NCBI GenBank assembly: GCA_951640165.1
Contig: OX621244.1
Span: 13,596,001 to 13,660,000, forward strand
Source: Pseudoips prasinana
Lineage: Eukaryota; Arthropoda; Insecta; Lepidoptera; Nolidae
DNA: 64,000 nucleotides
Direction of reading: 5' to 3'
The notes below the pieces were generated by a model that saw only the letters and a program-made list of their open reading frames with translations, made no database searches and was not told the origin of the DNA. How positions within the stretch are numbered: position 1 is the stretch's first letter; each line of letters opens with the position of its first letter. Positions 31,908 to 44,300 of the stretch are shown one piece after another. A program made the translations under genes and the position numbers.

Positions 31908-33019
31908 AAGATTGTAACTATGTCTGCCACATGGTTCATAAACAGCTAAGGGACTTAAGTCCAAAATTCTAGTTGAACACCAATATTTTTACTTTCATGT
32001 TCGCCCCGTTGTCGCCTGACGCCTACAGTCGTTCAATTCTAGTCCGTATTTATTTAAAACTTCAATAATACTTCAGTCTTTCACCAGTCGACTCATTGAC
32101 AGGTATAAATTCTATAAAATGTTATATTACTGATATTTTATTGTCATCTGATGATAAATCAACAAATGGTAGTGTCAGTGAAAGTTGTTCTAAGTACATG
32201 ACTAATGTCAGGAGTACCTACAGTCAGCTATATTAGAATTTTCGATTTCTTTACGCGCGATACAATTTCGGACATAACTTTTTCGCCCATCAGCTGTATC
32301 AATCTATTTTGAATATCTTTACCTCAATAGTGGTCTGAAACATCATAGCCATTCGCAAGTGCTCCTGCATAACTGGGTCAAATTTAGCTAGTAGTTGTAG
32401 AAAGCCCAGAAGTTTTCCGTTATTTGGCGTATAGAGTTTATCGGAAGTACCGCTAAACGCCATATTGTTTTCAAAACATTCACAGACAAAATATTATAAT
32501 CAATCTTGTTGTTTGTTTTCTAATCAGTTTTTGCTATTGTCCATCTATTGTTTTTCCTTTTTTTTTATCGTAATTCTGAATCAATCCATGAAAGGTAAAA
32601 CTTCTTATGAGAAGTGCTATTCTCATGAATTCTTAACATTTACACTATCAAATAGCCGGCAACAAAAACAATAAACTCGATCCCTCTAAACGGAGTATAT
32701 TAACTTACGAAATTTAGTTGTTTAGTTATTTGCAAGATTTTTTGTGAAATGTGAATTAGGGAAATATCGCCATGTGTCATTCTTCGGATAATTTTCAATG
32801 TAAATTTGTACTGGGCCATTAGATATTTTATGATCAAATTCTTTGCTATTTCGAGTAAGTGGCCAATTGGCTGGATCAGATATATCCGAAATAATAGTGC
32901 TAATGTCATCTAGAATTTGTATTTGTTGCATATCACCAAATGGAGTCATTCTGAATAGCATCATTCTTTTTGGCACTACTTTTTTAAATTTATTGCAGTT
33001 ACATATAAATATAAAAATG

Positions 33020-33390
33020 CCATTCACTAAGGGGCGCCCGCGGCGCCCCTCTGTGCCCGGCGCCCTGGGTGGTCGCCCAACCGCGCCCAGTAGCGGCGTT
33101 AGGGTAGGCCCTAACGCCGCTACTGACGGACGTAACGGCAACGTCGCACTTAGCCGCTTACGAGACATTGTTTGTTAAAATTGTGGCCGGTAAAACTGTC
33201 TGAGTTATAATTTTGAAAGTAAGAGACCTAGAGTTTTGAAGTTATGCCTCGTATGTGCATCAAATTACAACATGTAATTTTATCTTTAAAAGAAAACTGT
33301 AACTTATACCTACAGTTATAGAATTTGACCATGTGTTAGCCCGCCGTGTAACGTGTCCCCAGCTTACACATACTTGCCTGCCGGGATGCT
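33020..33390 (+). mobile_element. Partial copy of the foldback-element family
   Basis: 33110-33390 matches 7440-7720 (GTAACGGCAACGTCGC, TATAATTTTGAAAGTAA, CTTTAAAAGAAAACTG, ACGTGTCCCCAGCTTACACA). The preceding GC-rich stretch (33040-33120) contains GCCCGGCGCCCTGG, loosely like 23180-23200. No transposase. Confidence 0.6.
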
Positions 33391-33481
33391 TAAAATAACT
33401 TCTACGTTAATGAGTATCTTCTTTTGGACCCATCTCCCTATCAAGAATGACGCCAATAAATCAAAAATAGAAGATTGTAAG

Positions 33482-33529
33482 TCTATTTGTGAGGCCGTTA
33501 ATTGCTATTAACGGCCTCACAAATAGACT
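33482..33529. repeat. Perfect short palindrome
   Basis: GTCTATTTGTGAGGCCGTTAA and its complement form a 48-bp hairpin with a loop of only a few bases. It directly abuts a tRNA-like SINE fragment. Confidence 0.85.
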
Positions 33530-33605
33530 ATTGTCCTGTGCGGGAATCGGACCCAGGACACCACGTGACGAGGGGACTGTCTGCCATTAAATCTAACCAC
33601 CAAAA
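33530..33605 (-). mobile_element. tRNA-derived SINE head
   Basis: On the minus strand TGGTTAGATTTAATGG (A-box-like) is followed by GGTCCGATTCCC (B-box-like) at tRNA spacing. The body is cut off by the palindrome at 33482-33529. Confidence 0.5.
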
Positions 33606-33716
33606 AGTATGTAAACCTACACTAAACACGCAACAAAAACTATAACCTGCACGCCATATATATATAATTATGAATATAGCAATCACACTAATAGATTATT
33701 GCTGTGTGGTGACGGC

Positions 33717-33893
33717 ATAGAATATCAGGGAATACCTACCAGAGAACGGGCAGCAGCGTTTTTCTGTGAACTATGACCATTAAACTGCGATCGCCAACCC
33801 GTCTACCAAGCGTGGCGATTATGGCATATCCCCCATTCTTTGGGGAGGCTTCTGTCCAGCAGTGGAGTACATTGGCTGACATGATGATGATGA
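33717..33893 (+). mobile_element. GAT-tailed SINE-like repeat
   Basis: Contains CTGCGATCGCCAACCCGTC, AAGCGTGGCGATTATGGCAT, TGTCCAGCAGTGGA and a (GAT)n tail. It lies tail to tail with the inverted copy at 33990-34180. Confidence 0.75.
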
Positions 33894-33989
33894 ATAATAG
33901 ATTGCCTTTTTTCCAACAGAGGTTTCCACGCCGGCAGAAGCTAGTGTGTGCTTTTATGACACACAAATTGCATTCATCATGTCAGGCAA

Positions 33990-34180
33990 AGTACGTCCAC
34001 GGCTGGACAAAAGCCTCTCAGGAGGGATATGCCATAATCGCCACGCTTGGCAGACGGGTTGGCGATCGCAGTAACGCATAGATCCCAGAAAATCGTTGCT
34101 GCCCGTTTTCTGGTAGGTATTGCCTCGGTCGATTTCTACGCCCCCCGCAGGGTGAGATAGGGTGATGATATTCTATGCGT
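33990..34180 (-). mobile_element. GAT-tailed SINE-like repeat, inverted copy
   Basis: Reverse orientation of the same family: ATGCCATAATCGCCACGCTT, GACGGGTTGGCGATCGCAG, then GGGTGAGATAGGGTGATGAT at the head. With 33717-33893 it makes an inverted pair of about 460 bp. Confidence 0.75.
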
Positions 34181-34189
34181 CACCACACA

Positions 34190-37100
34190 CCTTGCAGTAA
34201 CTTGTATATAATGTGGTATTCATTGCACTGCAGTTATATGTGGTTATTTGCTGTATACTTTAAACGGTTTGAAGCAAACAGCGTAAAGATGCGATTACTG
34301 TTTCCGCAAATGTAACACACAAATTTATAGCCATCACATCTGTGCGTCCGATTAAGGGTGTAATCATTCATTCATCACATCGTGGAAACGCGACAAGGGT
34401 ACTCTCAGGAAAATGTAATATTGTATGAAAATAAAATAACGGGTTATCAAAATATATTCATTCTTATTAAAGAACCAATTCCTTATCATAATAAAATATA
34501 ATTTCGATGGTACATGATTTTGAGACAGTAATTTTAGGATATATTTTTATGACATTCAAAATTAAATATTATGCCGCACATCATTATTAAAAAATATTAT
34601 TATTAAACATTATGGAAAATTGTATCAATTTGAGCATTACATTTTATTCTGGTTCTCTAGTCATTTATATAAACAGAAAATATAAAAGTACCTAAACACA
34701 TTGTAATCATTTTAAATTATAATTCTCGATGTAGCTTCGGTATACAATGCTGGTGATTCGATCTTTAGTTGAATGTTATGACATCTTTGTCCAACAATAT
34801 AGCTCATATGAAAAGAACAAGGTATACATAGAATTGCAAACAACTAAAAGTGCTTATAATACGGGCACCCGGCGCATCGTCGACACGTTCTAACTTGTCG
34901 CTTATATGCTCTTAGTATTTCGCGCCCAAAACCAATTGACATACTAAAGATGCCTTGCCTTTTCTTGAACTATGTTAGAAAGAAATGGGGGCAGTGTGTT
35001 ACAAATGTTAACCAACCATTTTGATATATTAAAAACCATCATTGTTCTTTCTTCACCCGTCCGTAGGTATTCAGTGAGCTAAAGCATCTAGGCGCGGTCA
35101 GTAAATAGATGATAGATAGATATAAGCGTTATGGTTAGTCGTCTTCGGAAGCACGTTTAGCTGTCCCGACTACACTACCCATACCACTGCCCATCAGATA
35201 AGATTTCATAATTATGTTTTTGCTAATTGAATTTTAAAAGGGCCATACCCAAAATATATCACCTGTATGTCGGGAATATGTCCTGATTATTTATTTATAA
35301 ATGAACTACAAAATGGTGTGGTCTTCATCATAACAATCCATGACATATACACGTTAGATATTTTCATAATTGACTACGAAACCCTTTTAGCCTAATATCA
35401 ACATCATAACTATTGCACCAATTATAATGTTCGTGTTTTATACGAGTAAACGTACACCCAGAATGCGACGATTGTATATAATTCTAATGATCAATAATAT
35501 TCTAACAATGTATAAGACTATCAGTAAGGAGGCGTGTGGAGATGAAGCACATATAGCGTGCAGAATTGGCAAATTCATACACATGGCCACATAATCATTT
35601 TGACAATAATGTTAGGTCTTAAAACTTTAAAACTCGTCCTGTTTATGGGGCTATGGACGTCCGTTTAGTTGTTAGAATATCATTGATTATGTTATGTATG
35701 ACAAACAACAAAAACAACTTTTAGAACAAATGCAAAATAAGTTTAGGTCTCAATTGAAATTTTATTTTCTGTACAAAACGCTATACAATATTATTATTTA
35801 ATTCGACAACTCTACAAAATCTTGCATGATAGGATAATCATTTATTGTTCTTCATTATTTGTTCGTAATAAAGAGTGAGGGAAAGTACAGTTGGCGTCAC
35901 GACAGTGGATACAGTTCGAACTTTACAGCATCTTTATGCCCAAGGTAGTAAGACCGGTTTACGTTGTGCAAGTGTATCCAGGGTCGAGGCGTTAACTGTA
36001 ACAAATGCTATTGTGCAACTTGGCCCAATACCGCTAATGTAATGTTGATCAGTTTGTCTATGGCTCATAGAAAGCAAATAGGCGCTAACCATACCAATGA
36101 GGAAGATATGAAACATTCTGATTAGGTGACATACTTGACACTAACTGTATGATCTTAAAGTGGTTCAGATTTGTCATAAAGTGTCTAACAGCATTGTTTC
36201 AATTCGCATACAGAGGATGACCATAAACTTAGCACGATTAATCATTAATTTATTATACATGTTTAGAGTTGTCGTTAAGTCTGGTAACGCATTTGCGGTC
36301 CAATGATGTCGCTAGATTTGGCAATAAAGAATCTAGCCGCAAGTTCTCTCAAAAGAATAAGACGTAACTCACTTCAGTAAACGGCAAATGCACTACTAAA
36401 CTAAATATAAACTAGAATAAACTCTATCTTACAATTAAGCACCATTACATTATTAATTTATAATATACCTATTTAATAACAGAGAGATCTGGACTTAAAG
36501 ATAATTACATCATATTAAGAATTCCCCAATAAAAAAATGAAATAACCGAACACATATGATCGATGTGCGACGAGATTCAGCATTTTTTGAACCCAATTTA
36601 GTCTTTAGCCGCAATGAATTAATTAATAGAAATTAAAAGAATTAAACGTTTAACAAGTAAACAATATTTGGAATAAAATTAATTACTAAAATTTATATAA
36701 AGCCAAAAAATGGCACATCATTCATAGATACACTATGATACTCACTTTTCATATACACATACTAGTAAATTATAATACCCACACTACATCAGCCACGTTC
36801 TGTTTAGAACTTTGTAAACAATCTGTGACTATCCTTTAATTCCTTTTTAAATACCAGAACTAATTAAACATGAAGTAGTCATTTGTTTCAGTGTTAATGC
36901 TTACAGTAAATAATAATGTTGCTAGAACAACTTGTTCGTGATTTGTTTACAAATATCCTATTCGGAACTTGGCTCAAGTATGGATGTACGTATAAAGTTT
37001 GCTATTAGTACCATTAATTTTGAGCACATTGAGATACGTAGTTCACAAAATATGGCCGACAAAGTCAATGCGCAGTTCTCATATCACCAAAAAAAAAAAT

Positions 37101-37240
37101 TGTTGAAATGTTTATGGTCGTGTAATCCGCGCCAAATTTGTGTGCGGAATGGATCCCGTCGCCCAACTGTAGCCTAAGTAGTACATTATTTTCTGTGATG
37201 CTGACTGAATATCACAGAAATCGCCTGACAGAGTATCAAT
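34190..37240. other. Long AT-rich intergenic stretch
   Basis: No supported gene. At about 35070-35190 GCATCTAGGCGCGGTCAGTA, TCTTCGGAAGCACGTTTAGC and CTGTCCCGAC look like a fragment of the 5S-derived SINE family at 40615 and 56680. The rest shows nothing recognisable. Confidence 0.4.
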
Positions 37241-37312
37241 AAGTAAATTCATGTTGCTTCGACGTATAATGACAAGTAATGTCATTATACGTCGAAGCAA
37301 CATGAATTTACT
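37241..37312. repeat. Perfect palindrome, 72 bp
   Basis: Arms AAGTAAATTCATGTTGCTTC...ATGACA and their exact complement surround a loop of about four bases. It directly abuts the MITE at 37313-37440. Confidence 0.9.
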
Positions 37313-37440
37313 TAGAGCAGTTTTTACTGTTAAAATTAAACGCGATCAATGAACGCTAAATTTAGCTACAGGTCGCTAAAGTGAGTTTAGCGTCAATTGA
37401 CCACGTTTAATTTTTTAACGGTGAAATCGGTTATTTATTA
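37313..37440. mobile_element. Hairpin MITE, family B copy 1
   Basis: TGTTAAAATTAAACGCGATC...AGCGTCAATTGACCACG...TTTAACGGTGAAATCGG matches the element at 38424-38550. Its left end is eroded beside the palindrome. Confidence 0.75.
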
Positions 37441-37831
37441 GTTAGTTATTGTCTGCCCGTGCCCAAGCTGTGTAGTAATCTAACTTCCTGGTAGAAATGT
37501 TTTTGGGTGATGCCGATATATCTTAGATTGGGTAAGCATGTTTATATGAAGAGATTAACGATTCGCGAGTAAGAAATGTTTAAATTAATTATCAGATCAT
37601 TACCTACTGAAGTCGAGTAAAGGAGCGAAGAACAGATTAAAATTATGTTTAGAATTTATATTCCTAGAAAAGTTTTGGTATTTTAGGCGAGTCAAAAGTT
37701 TGATGTATTAATGGTGTTAGGGGTACTCCGTAAGTCGAATTTATAGTTTTGGTAACGTATCTAGAGATTCATTGCTCGCTTAAAATCACTCTATTCATAT
37801 TTGGGTGTCCAAAAATCTTCTAATTTTTCTT

Positions 37832-37976
37832 GTACAGACGCCAGCACATCAAGCCACCCCACTCTGTCTGCCAAATTTCCCCAATTGAAAGTGAACCTTA
37901 AGCTTATGTGATAAAGTTGAAAATCTATAAAAGAAATTTAACAGATTGAGGTAGCTGGATGTGCTGGCGTCTGTAC
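37832..37976. mobile_element. Hairpin MITE, family A copy 3
   Basis: Ends GTACAGACGCCAGCACATC and GATGTGCTGGCGTCTGTAC. The trinucleotide CTT occurs on both flanks, a possible target duplication. Same family as 8286 and 31767. Confidence 0.88.
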
Positions 37977-38423
37977 CTTGATGAGTTCCTCAATGTTGTA
38001 AAATAATACACAAGTGATTGATATTTGTCATGTTTAGGCGATGGTGGACACTAAAGCGCTGAAGCGTTCCACATACACTTCACATCTGATGCCGGAGAAC
38101 ATGCTGGGCGAATGGGTGATACCTACCTAATAAGATTGTCTTTACTTTACAGGTACGAAATAAACTAAATTGAAATACAGGTAAGTTCATCTTTTGGCTC
38201 ATCTGGCTTCAGTCGTACATATTATTTACGTATCATTTTTTAAAATATACATATACGTTTCTTCCATATAGGACCTTAAGTAATTAAGTTGTTCTTGAAA
38301 TTATTTTCAGAATTGTTATTTTTAATTAGTATGATATTCAGCGTGGGCAGGCCCCGACAAGGTGGATCGATGATCTCGTGAGTCACTGGAAACCGCTGGA
38401 TGCGTATAGCGCAAGACCGACAC

Positions 38424-38550
38424 TTAGGACCGATTACACCGTTAAAATTAAACGCGATCAATGGACGCTAAACTCAGCTACAACAGGACGCTGAACTGAG
38501 TTTAGAGTCAATTGATCGTGTGTTATTTTAACGGTGAAATCGGCCCTTAG
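38424..38550. mobile_element. Hairpin MITE, family B copy 2
   Basis: TTAGGACCGATTACACCGTT and AACGGTGAAATCGGCCCTTA are terminal inverted repeats. The arms continue through AAATTAAACGCGATCAATGG. Followed by a GAT-tailed fragment (TTTGTCCAGCAGTCGACG at about 38570). Confidence 0.8.
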
Positions 38551-39267
38551 AGAGATCTTTGGGTGAGGCATTTGTCCAGCAGTCGACGTCTTTCGGCTGA
38601 TATGATGATCAAAATGATAATCATGATTTTTTTAAGTGATCTAATACAGCTTCTGAATAATTTTAAGAACGACTTACTAAAGCCCTATGTACTTTAGGAA
38701 TGCTTAATTGGTACAGATATCCTAAGAGTATACATTCATTGACATTACAATAATTGATTTTGAATTAATTAAAATAATTATCTATACTTAAAAATATCAC
38801 AACAGCACTGTTGCATTTATGCCTAGGACACAAAATCCAGAACTTTTAAAATTGGTGCTAAATATCCACATGGGATAAAGAAAATTTTGACTATTACTGT
38901 AATAAAATAACGTGTCCAAATCATTAAATAAAGCAATATGACGTGGTGGGATTCATATAAAAATAATCTCATACGTAAAATGTACTAAGTATATCTAAAA
39001 TAGTAGTTTGTTCTTTATTATTAAAATATACACGCATCAATACCCATACAAAAGACTCATATATATTTATCATAAAATGCATTTTGGACTAGCACACGAA
39101 GATACCAACTTCTTTGTTATATCCTACTTTGTTCTTGTCATTTTATTGCTTTAGATTCTGCTATAAATTTAAAATGTCATTAGTTGAGGTGTTCTTTACT
39201 GTCACATACGGCTTTTAAGTTTGAATTACTTAGCTTTCCCTATCATTATATGAAGTTTTTTATTTCC
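38551..39267. other. AT-rich gap
   Basis: Apart from a short GAT-tailed retroelement end at 38565-38625 nothing is recognised. No gene. Confidence 0.4.
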
Positions 39268-39382
39268 GTAAAACGGGGTGAATAGAAACTCCGGGGTGTG
39301 GATAGAAACAGGAACATAATTTTACTTTTGTATGGAAACAGTCCCTATTCACACCCCAGTGTTTCTATTCACCCCATTTTAC
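39268..39382. mobile_element. Hairpin MITE
   Basis: GTAAAACGGGGTGAATAGAA and TTCTATTCACCCCATTTTAC are the ends of a 115-bp inverted repeat. TA is present at both ends and fits a Tc1/mariner-type target. Confidence 0.8.
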
Positions 39383-39834
39383 TGACTTGAAGAAGTCATA
39401 CTTTTGTCATTATATAATATATTAATTACCATTATAATAATAGGTATGTTTACAGCACTAACTAAAATTGGACGAATCTCGTTCGAGTTCTTCCTTGTGA
39501 GTATTCAGTACTCTCTCAAAGACTACTTCGGACCAACTTCAGTGTACTTTGACAGACAATATGTGCACCATAGACAATTCTTATTATTGTTATTTTTAGT
39601 AAAATATAAAATATCATCAACGTTAATGATGAGCACCTTAGAAAGTATGTTATGGTGTTAAGAGTATTCACTTTAAACTACTTAAAAATAAATGCATTGA
39701 AGGCAGTATTCACGTCTCTGAATTGAGCGTTTTAGTTCATTAAGAGTATATTATTTTATGCTATATAATTGATATGCGTTTGTATATAAGTACAGTTTTG
39801 TTCACTCCCGAATACACATCCCTTTACACTAAAA

Positions 39835-40030
39835 GACGATGAGTTAAGATTAAGCTAGGTTGTGGAACAACCTCCCAAACGACGTGTTTCCAGACTCATA
39901 TAACATGGGAATATTCAAGGTTAGAGTGAACAGGCATCTTATGGGTACGCGCGGTCCACCTTCCACCACATCTACACTTACCATCAGGTGAGCTCGTGGT
40001 CAAGCGCAAACCCATTGTGCATAAAAAAGA
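39835..40030 (+). mobile_element. Jockey-type LINE 3' fragment
   Basis: Encodes RLWNNLPNDVFPDSYNMGIF and KVRVNRHLMGTRGPP, then ACCATCAGGTGAGC and a short A tail. It is the very end of a jockey ORF2 plus 3' UTR, on the plus strand. Confidence 0.75.
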
Positions 40031-40169
40031 TTCGTGCTCGTGGGCATGGAAGTTATTCTGCTGGCGATTTTTATTCTATAGAAGTCAATTTTTAAATGTA
40101 AGCAGTTGGAATGCCAAATCGGTAGATAAAACTGTCCAACGCCAATACTTCACATACAACACTTCAACA

Positions 40170-40225
40170 GTATAAGCTGATCTCACTTTGTATAGGATTT
40201 CCATACAATGAGATGTCAGCTTATA
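40170..40225. repeat. Short imperfect palindrome
   Basis: TATAAGCTGATCTCACTTTGTAT and ATACAATGAGATGTCAGCTTATA pair with one mismatch around a loop of about 9 bases. Confidence 0.75.
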
Positions 40226-40614
40226 TTGAAAATGTATAGCGTGATATGTAGCCGTGTGTACACTAATAATATAGTTAAGTATTATTTAAATATTAGATAG
40301 TCTCAGAGCTCATGTCTAAATTTGTGCGTATGACAGTGCTTATTGAATACTGCACACATACTTATGTCATTTATAATGCAATTACTAAAATATGGCAGAC
40401 TCTGTTTAATAATTGTGTCTGTAATATGAGCCGCAAATCATAATATACGTGTTCTACAAATACATAAAGATTATTTCCTTAATATCTTAGAGCTATTTGT
40501 CCGTAAAAGAAGGGCGAAGTTAAGCCTCTAGGCTCGTAATCAGACTACATCGTCACAACCTGAACAGTTGAATCTCCAAACGTCTATCGAAAGGCACGTT
40601 AAGCTGTTAGTTGT

Positions 40615-40880
40615 TGTCATAGCTAGATGCTCTCACCGATCCGTAAGTGATCGGCGAGGTTAAGCAACTAGTCTCGCGGTCAGTCCATAGATGGGTGACC
40701 GCCAAAGTGGTTTAATTTCTGAGCGTTTCCGTGCTTCGGAGGGTACTTTATGATGTCGGTCCCGGTTGTAGACATTAGACAACAGTCGTTAAGCCATGTC
40801 AAAGGCCTACTGGGCGGCTTGAACAACTCTGACATTAGGATAACCGCATCCCATACGATAAATAAGTAAGTATAAGACAC
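40615..40880 (+). mobile_element. 5S rRNA-derived SINE
   Basis: The head GTTAAGCAACTAGTCTCGCGGTCAGTCCATAGATGGGTGACCGCC contains GATGGGTGACCGCC, the C-box block of the 5S rRNA internal promoter, preceded by GGTCAGT as in 5S. The body GTGCTTCGGAGGGTAC, GTCGGTCCCGGTTGTAG and CGTTAAGCCATGTCA is shared with 56680-56890 and the minus-strand copy at 51000-51310. A degraded partial copy precedes it at 40497-40600. Confidence 0.78.
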
Positions 40881-41179
40881 AGTCGTTGAAGAATGTCGGT
40901 GACCTAATAGACTTTTAGGCTTAAATCACCGTGGACACAACATAAAGCGCTGTCCGTACAACTAAATAAATTCTTTCTAGTTGGGTGTGTCATCGACAGT
41001 GAACAAGGAGCTACTAAACCACTCTAAATGCAATAAAAAATGGTTCAATTTACAACAGATCGACCATTCAATGCGATAAAACAGTTGAAAATTACATATT
41101 AATTGAGCAATGGAAAGGCCCCAATATTGTATTGGATGGATATTGATACTTGTATGTACAAAATGGCGGATACATTGTG

Positions 41180-41342
41180 CTATGTATTGTTACATTTCAT
41201 TACGTTCATTATGTGGATGTGGCCAGGGTTGTCGACGGTGACGAAACACGAGAATTTGTCGTCATGACTTAGCCTCTTTGCGTTCATACCTGACAGCTTG
41301 ATGCACGCCAGGATTTCTTTCCTTTTCGAACCCGATTTATAC
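41180..41342 (-). CDS. Dark: Dark window exon 13: last blade and stop codon
   Basis: Encodes [40 protein letters not shown] and [13 protein letters not shown], then TAG. The strand pattern [18 protein letters not shown] is WD40-like. The acceptor TTTACAG and the phase fit exon 12. Confidence 0.8.
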
Positions 41343-44300
41343 CTGTAAATTAAAAATCATATGAAAATTAAAAAAAAAATACATTTGGAAACTATCCACA
41401 TATTGGAATTCATATTTTGCACTCTATGCAGTCGAGTTAAAGTTCAAAACCAATTAATTAGAAACATACAAATTCAAATTCAAATAGTTTATTGTGGATC
41501 ATAGGTTCATAGGATGTTGTGTTAAATACAGGTGTCTGCTATGTCCCGCCATTGAGGCATACAAAATTCATGACTTAAAGTTCGGTAGGAAATGCAATAT
41601 TAAAAAGTTATTTATAAATTTAGATTAAATAACAATAATATTAAATACATCAAATTTGCCATGCAATATATTATGATTAAATTAGCAAAAATAGTAAAAT
41701 GTTTATGTCAGATTAACAAATTATTTATACAATGGATGTCAAATTCAAATTGTGGATTATAGGTTCATAAGATGTTGTGCTAAATACAGGTAAGTCTGCT
41801 ATGACTCGCCATTGAGGCCTACAAAATTCATGTCACAGGTTCGGTAAATATATAGTTAAATTAAAATTACAATACATCCACTTGTCGTATAATATGCATT
41901 ATGATTAACCTACCTAGTACACTAATTAAGTCCAAATTAATAAATTATTCATTTAATGGATTTGCTTCAATGTTTTGTCATCTAGAAATTCTCTTATGGA
42001 GTAATAACATTTATTTACCAATAATTCGACTAGATTTTTTTTGAAGGTATTTATATCGCTCATAGTTCTAAGAAAAGGTGGCAGATGATTAAATATATGT
42101 GGGCCCATACAAAAGATGCTTTGGTGCAAAAGCTTTGTTTTACTGGCTACGGTGCGCAGCTTGTCTTTGTGTCTGGCCCTAGTGCAAAAGTCGAACAAGT
42201 TTGGATTCGATTTAATGAACATTAGTTTCATAAATGTATAAACAAGGAAGAGTTAATATTTTTAAATTCATGAAGTGTGGTCTGCACGAGTCCTCTTGGT
42301 GTAAATTGCACATCGATCTAATACACCGTTTTTGCGCTCTAAAAGCACGCTCTTTTTCTACAGAGTTGCCCCAGAATATGATGCCGTAGCGTATAATTGA
42401 AGCGACATAACCATGATAGGCAGTTAGTAGTGTAGACTGACTGACAGTGTTCCTTAGTCTGTAAAGAGCATAAGAGCTCTGACTAAGCCTTTTGCAGACA
42501 TGTTCAATATGTGACTTCCAATTTACTTTGCAGTCAATATAGAGGCCCAGAAATTTGGTTACATCAATTTCTTCTATACTGGTTTGAGAGTAAGATATAT
42601 TTAGTTTGGCATCTGGTTGTACTCGCTGTTTAAAATTCATGATTTTTGATTTTTCTAGGTTTATTTTTAGGTCATTTTTATCAAGCCATTTTATTATTGT
42701 TGTTAGGGTGTTATTTATGTCAAGTTTTAGATCAGTTGTGTCATTTCCGGTAAATAATATAGTACTATCGTCAGCAAATAAGGTCATATGGTGCATTGTA
42801 AGTGTTGACATGTCATTTATATAAATTAGAAAAAGTGGTGGGCCTAGGATGCTGCCCTGAGGGACACCGGATAGGATATTTCTAACCTCAGAGACAGTGG
42901 TTTCTTCAGTTCTGGTAGTTAGGGAGATTCTTTTTAATTCTACCATCTGTTTTCTGTCACTTAGGTACGATTCAATTAGTTTGTATACGTTACCTCTTAC
43001 GCCAAATGCATACTATTTATTCAAGAGTATTTTATGGCTGACTCGGTCGAATGCTTTTGACATATCCATGTACAGAGCTATGGCTGGTGACCTAGTGTCC
43101 ATATTTAAAAGGACTTTGTGCAGAAAGTTATAGATTGCTGTATTAACGGATTTATTCTTCCTAAAACCATATTGGCATGGGGTAAATATGTTGTTACTTT
43201 CAAGAAATGGGTAGAGGCAGTTATATATGCTCTTTTCAAGTATTTTAGAGAAAATGGTTATTAAAGCAATTGGCCTGTAGTTACTGATAGAAAATTTGTC
43301 ATCTTTTTTATGAACTGGTTTTACCACTGTCAGTTTCAATTTCTCCGGAAACGTACCGTGTTCTATGCACAAGTTAATAATGTGACTTAAAGGAGCAGCA
43401 ATTAAAGTTGCTACATCCTTAACGATCTTTGTAGTAATACCGTCATAACCTGCGCTATTCGTATTCCGTAGAGTAGTTATAATTTTAAGAATATCTGGAG
43501 GAATTGTTGGGGGCATGAATATTGATTTAGTGTTAAATGTCAAGTTAGAAGAATATGATGGTGCTGAGTCAGAGAGAATATTATTATTGCTATTTTTAAC
43601 AATGTCAGCAAAATAGTCATTAAAGGTATTGGCCATAGTCTTAGGATCAGTAAGTACTTCGTCATTGATTATTAGTTTCTCAATGCCGTCCTTAGGATAG
43701 TTGTATTTAGTCTCATTAATTACTTTCCACGTTGCTTTGGATTTATTAAAAGCCGTATTTATAAAGTAATTGTTCTGAGACTTTTTTGTTAGCGAGATTA
43801 TAGTTTTGTATTTTTTTGAGTAAGCTTTAAACTTCATTTTATTGTCTTTGTTTGAGTTTTTTCTATACTTCCAGAGAAGTTCGCGTTTACGTTTACTACA
43901 CATTTTTATTCCTTTTGACAACCATTTAGGTCTCGAAATATTATTAATACGAATTTTCTTTATAGGAAAACATAAGTCATAGATCAAGCTGAATATATCA
44001 TGAAATGAATTGTAGGCACTGTTAGGGTCTGTAGACTCATAAACACTATGATACGAGATTTGCCTTAAATATTTAACAAATACATATCTATTTTCTTTAG
44101 TGAAACTACGTTTATATACATACCAATATTCAATTGGACTACATTTTTTTACCGGACACTTCATTATTTGTGCTGTGTGGTCGGAGAGCGCAAAATCTCT
44201 GATTTCACCTTTGCAGCCCCTAATGTTATGAGCTATGTTATCAATACAAGTATTCCTGGCGCTTCGTGTTACTTGATTAAACTGAAGGGTTACATTAAAG

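Larger units (their letters stand above)
29982..33000 (-). mobile_element. Decayed hAT element (ZMYM1-like transposase)
   Basis: Minus-strand pieces occur in the right order for one ZMYM1-type hAT transposase. The N-terminal region at about 32960-32730 has DISDPANWPLTRNSKEFDH, GPVQIYIENYP and the TTF-type start FPNSHFTKNLANN. The central part at about 32455-32230 has TPNNGKLLGFLQLLAKFDPV, MQEHLRMAM and LIQLMGEKVMSEIVSRVK. A further piece at about 30690-30600 has MDLGKYTGFKRAILTAKELA. The C-terminal dimerisation region lies at 30368-29982 (LVTVASGERSFSELKLIKTY, LATLSIEYE). It is interrupted by a GGTTCCGTA-type repeat and a MITE and broken by stops. Confidence 0.78.

Noticed and set aside
32843..33178. 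Plus-strand 111-residue ORF with a Pro/Arg/Gly-rich centre
   Set aside because: It spans the junction of the decayed hAT N-terminus and a foldback-family fragment; low-complexity GC-rich content, no gene signals.
40615..40700. 5S rRNA gene
   Set aside because: Only the internal promoter region is 5S-like; the rest is SINE body and the sequence recurs at 56680 and 51000 with that body.
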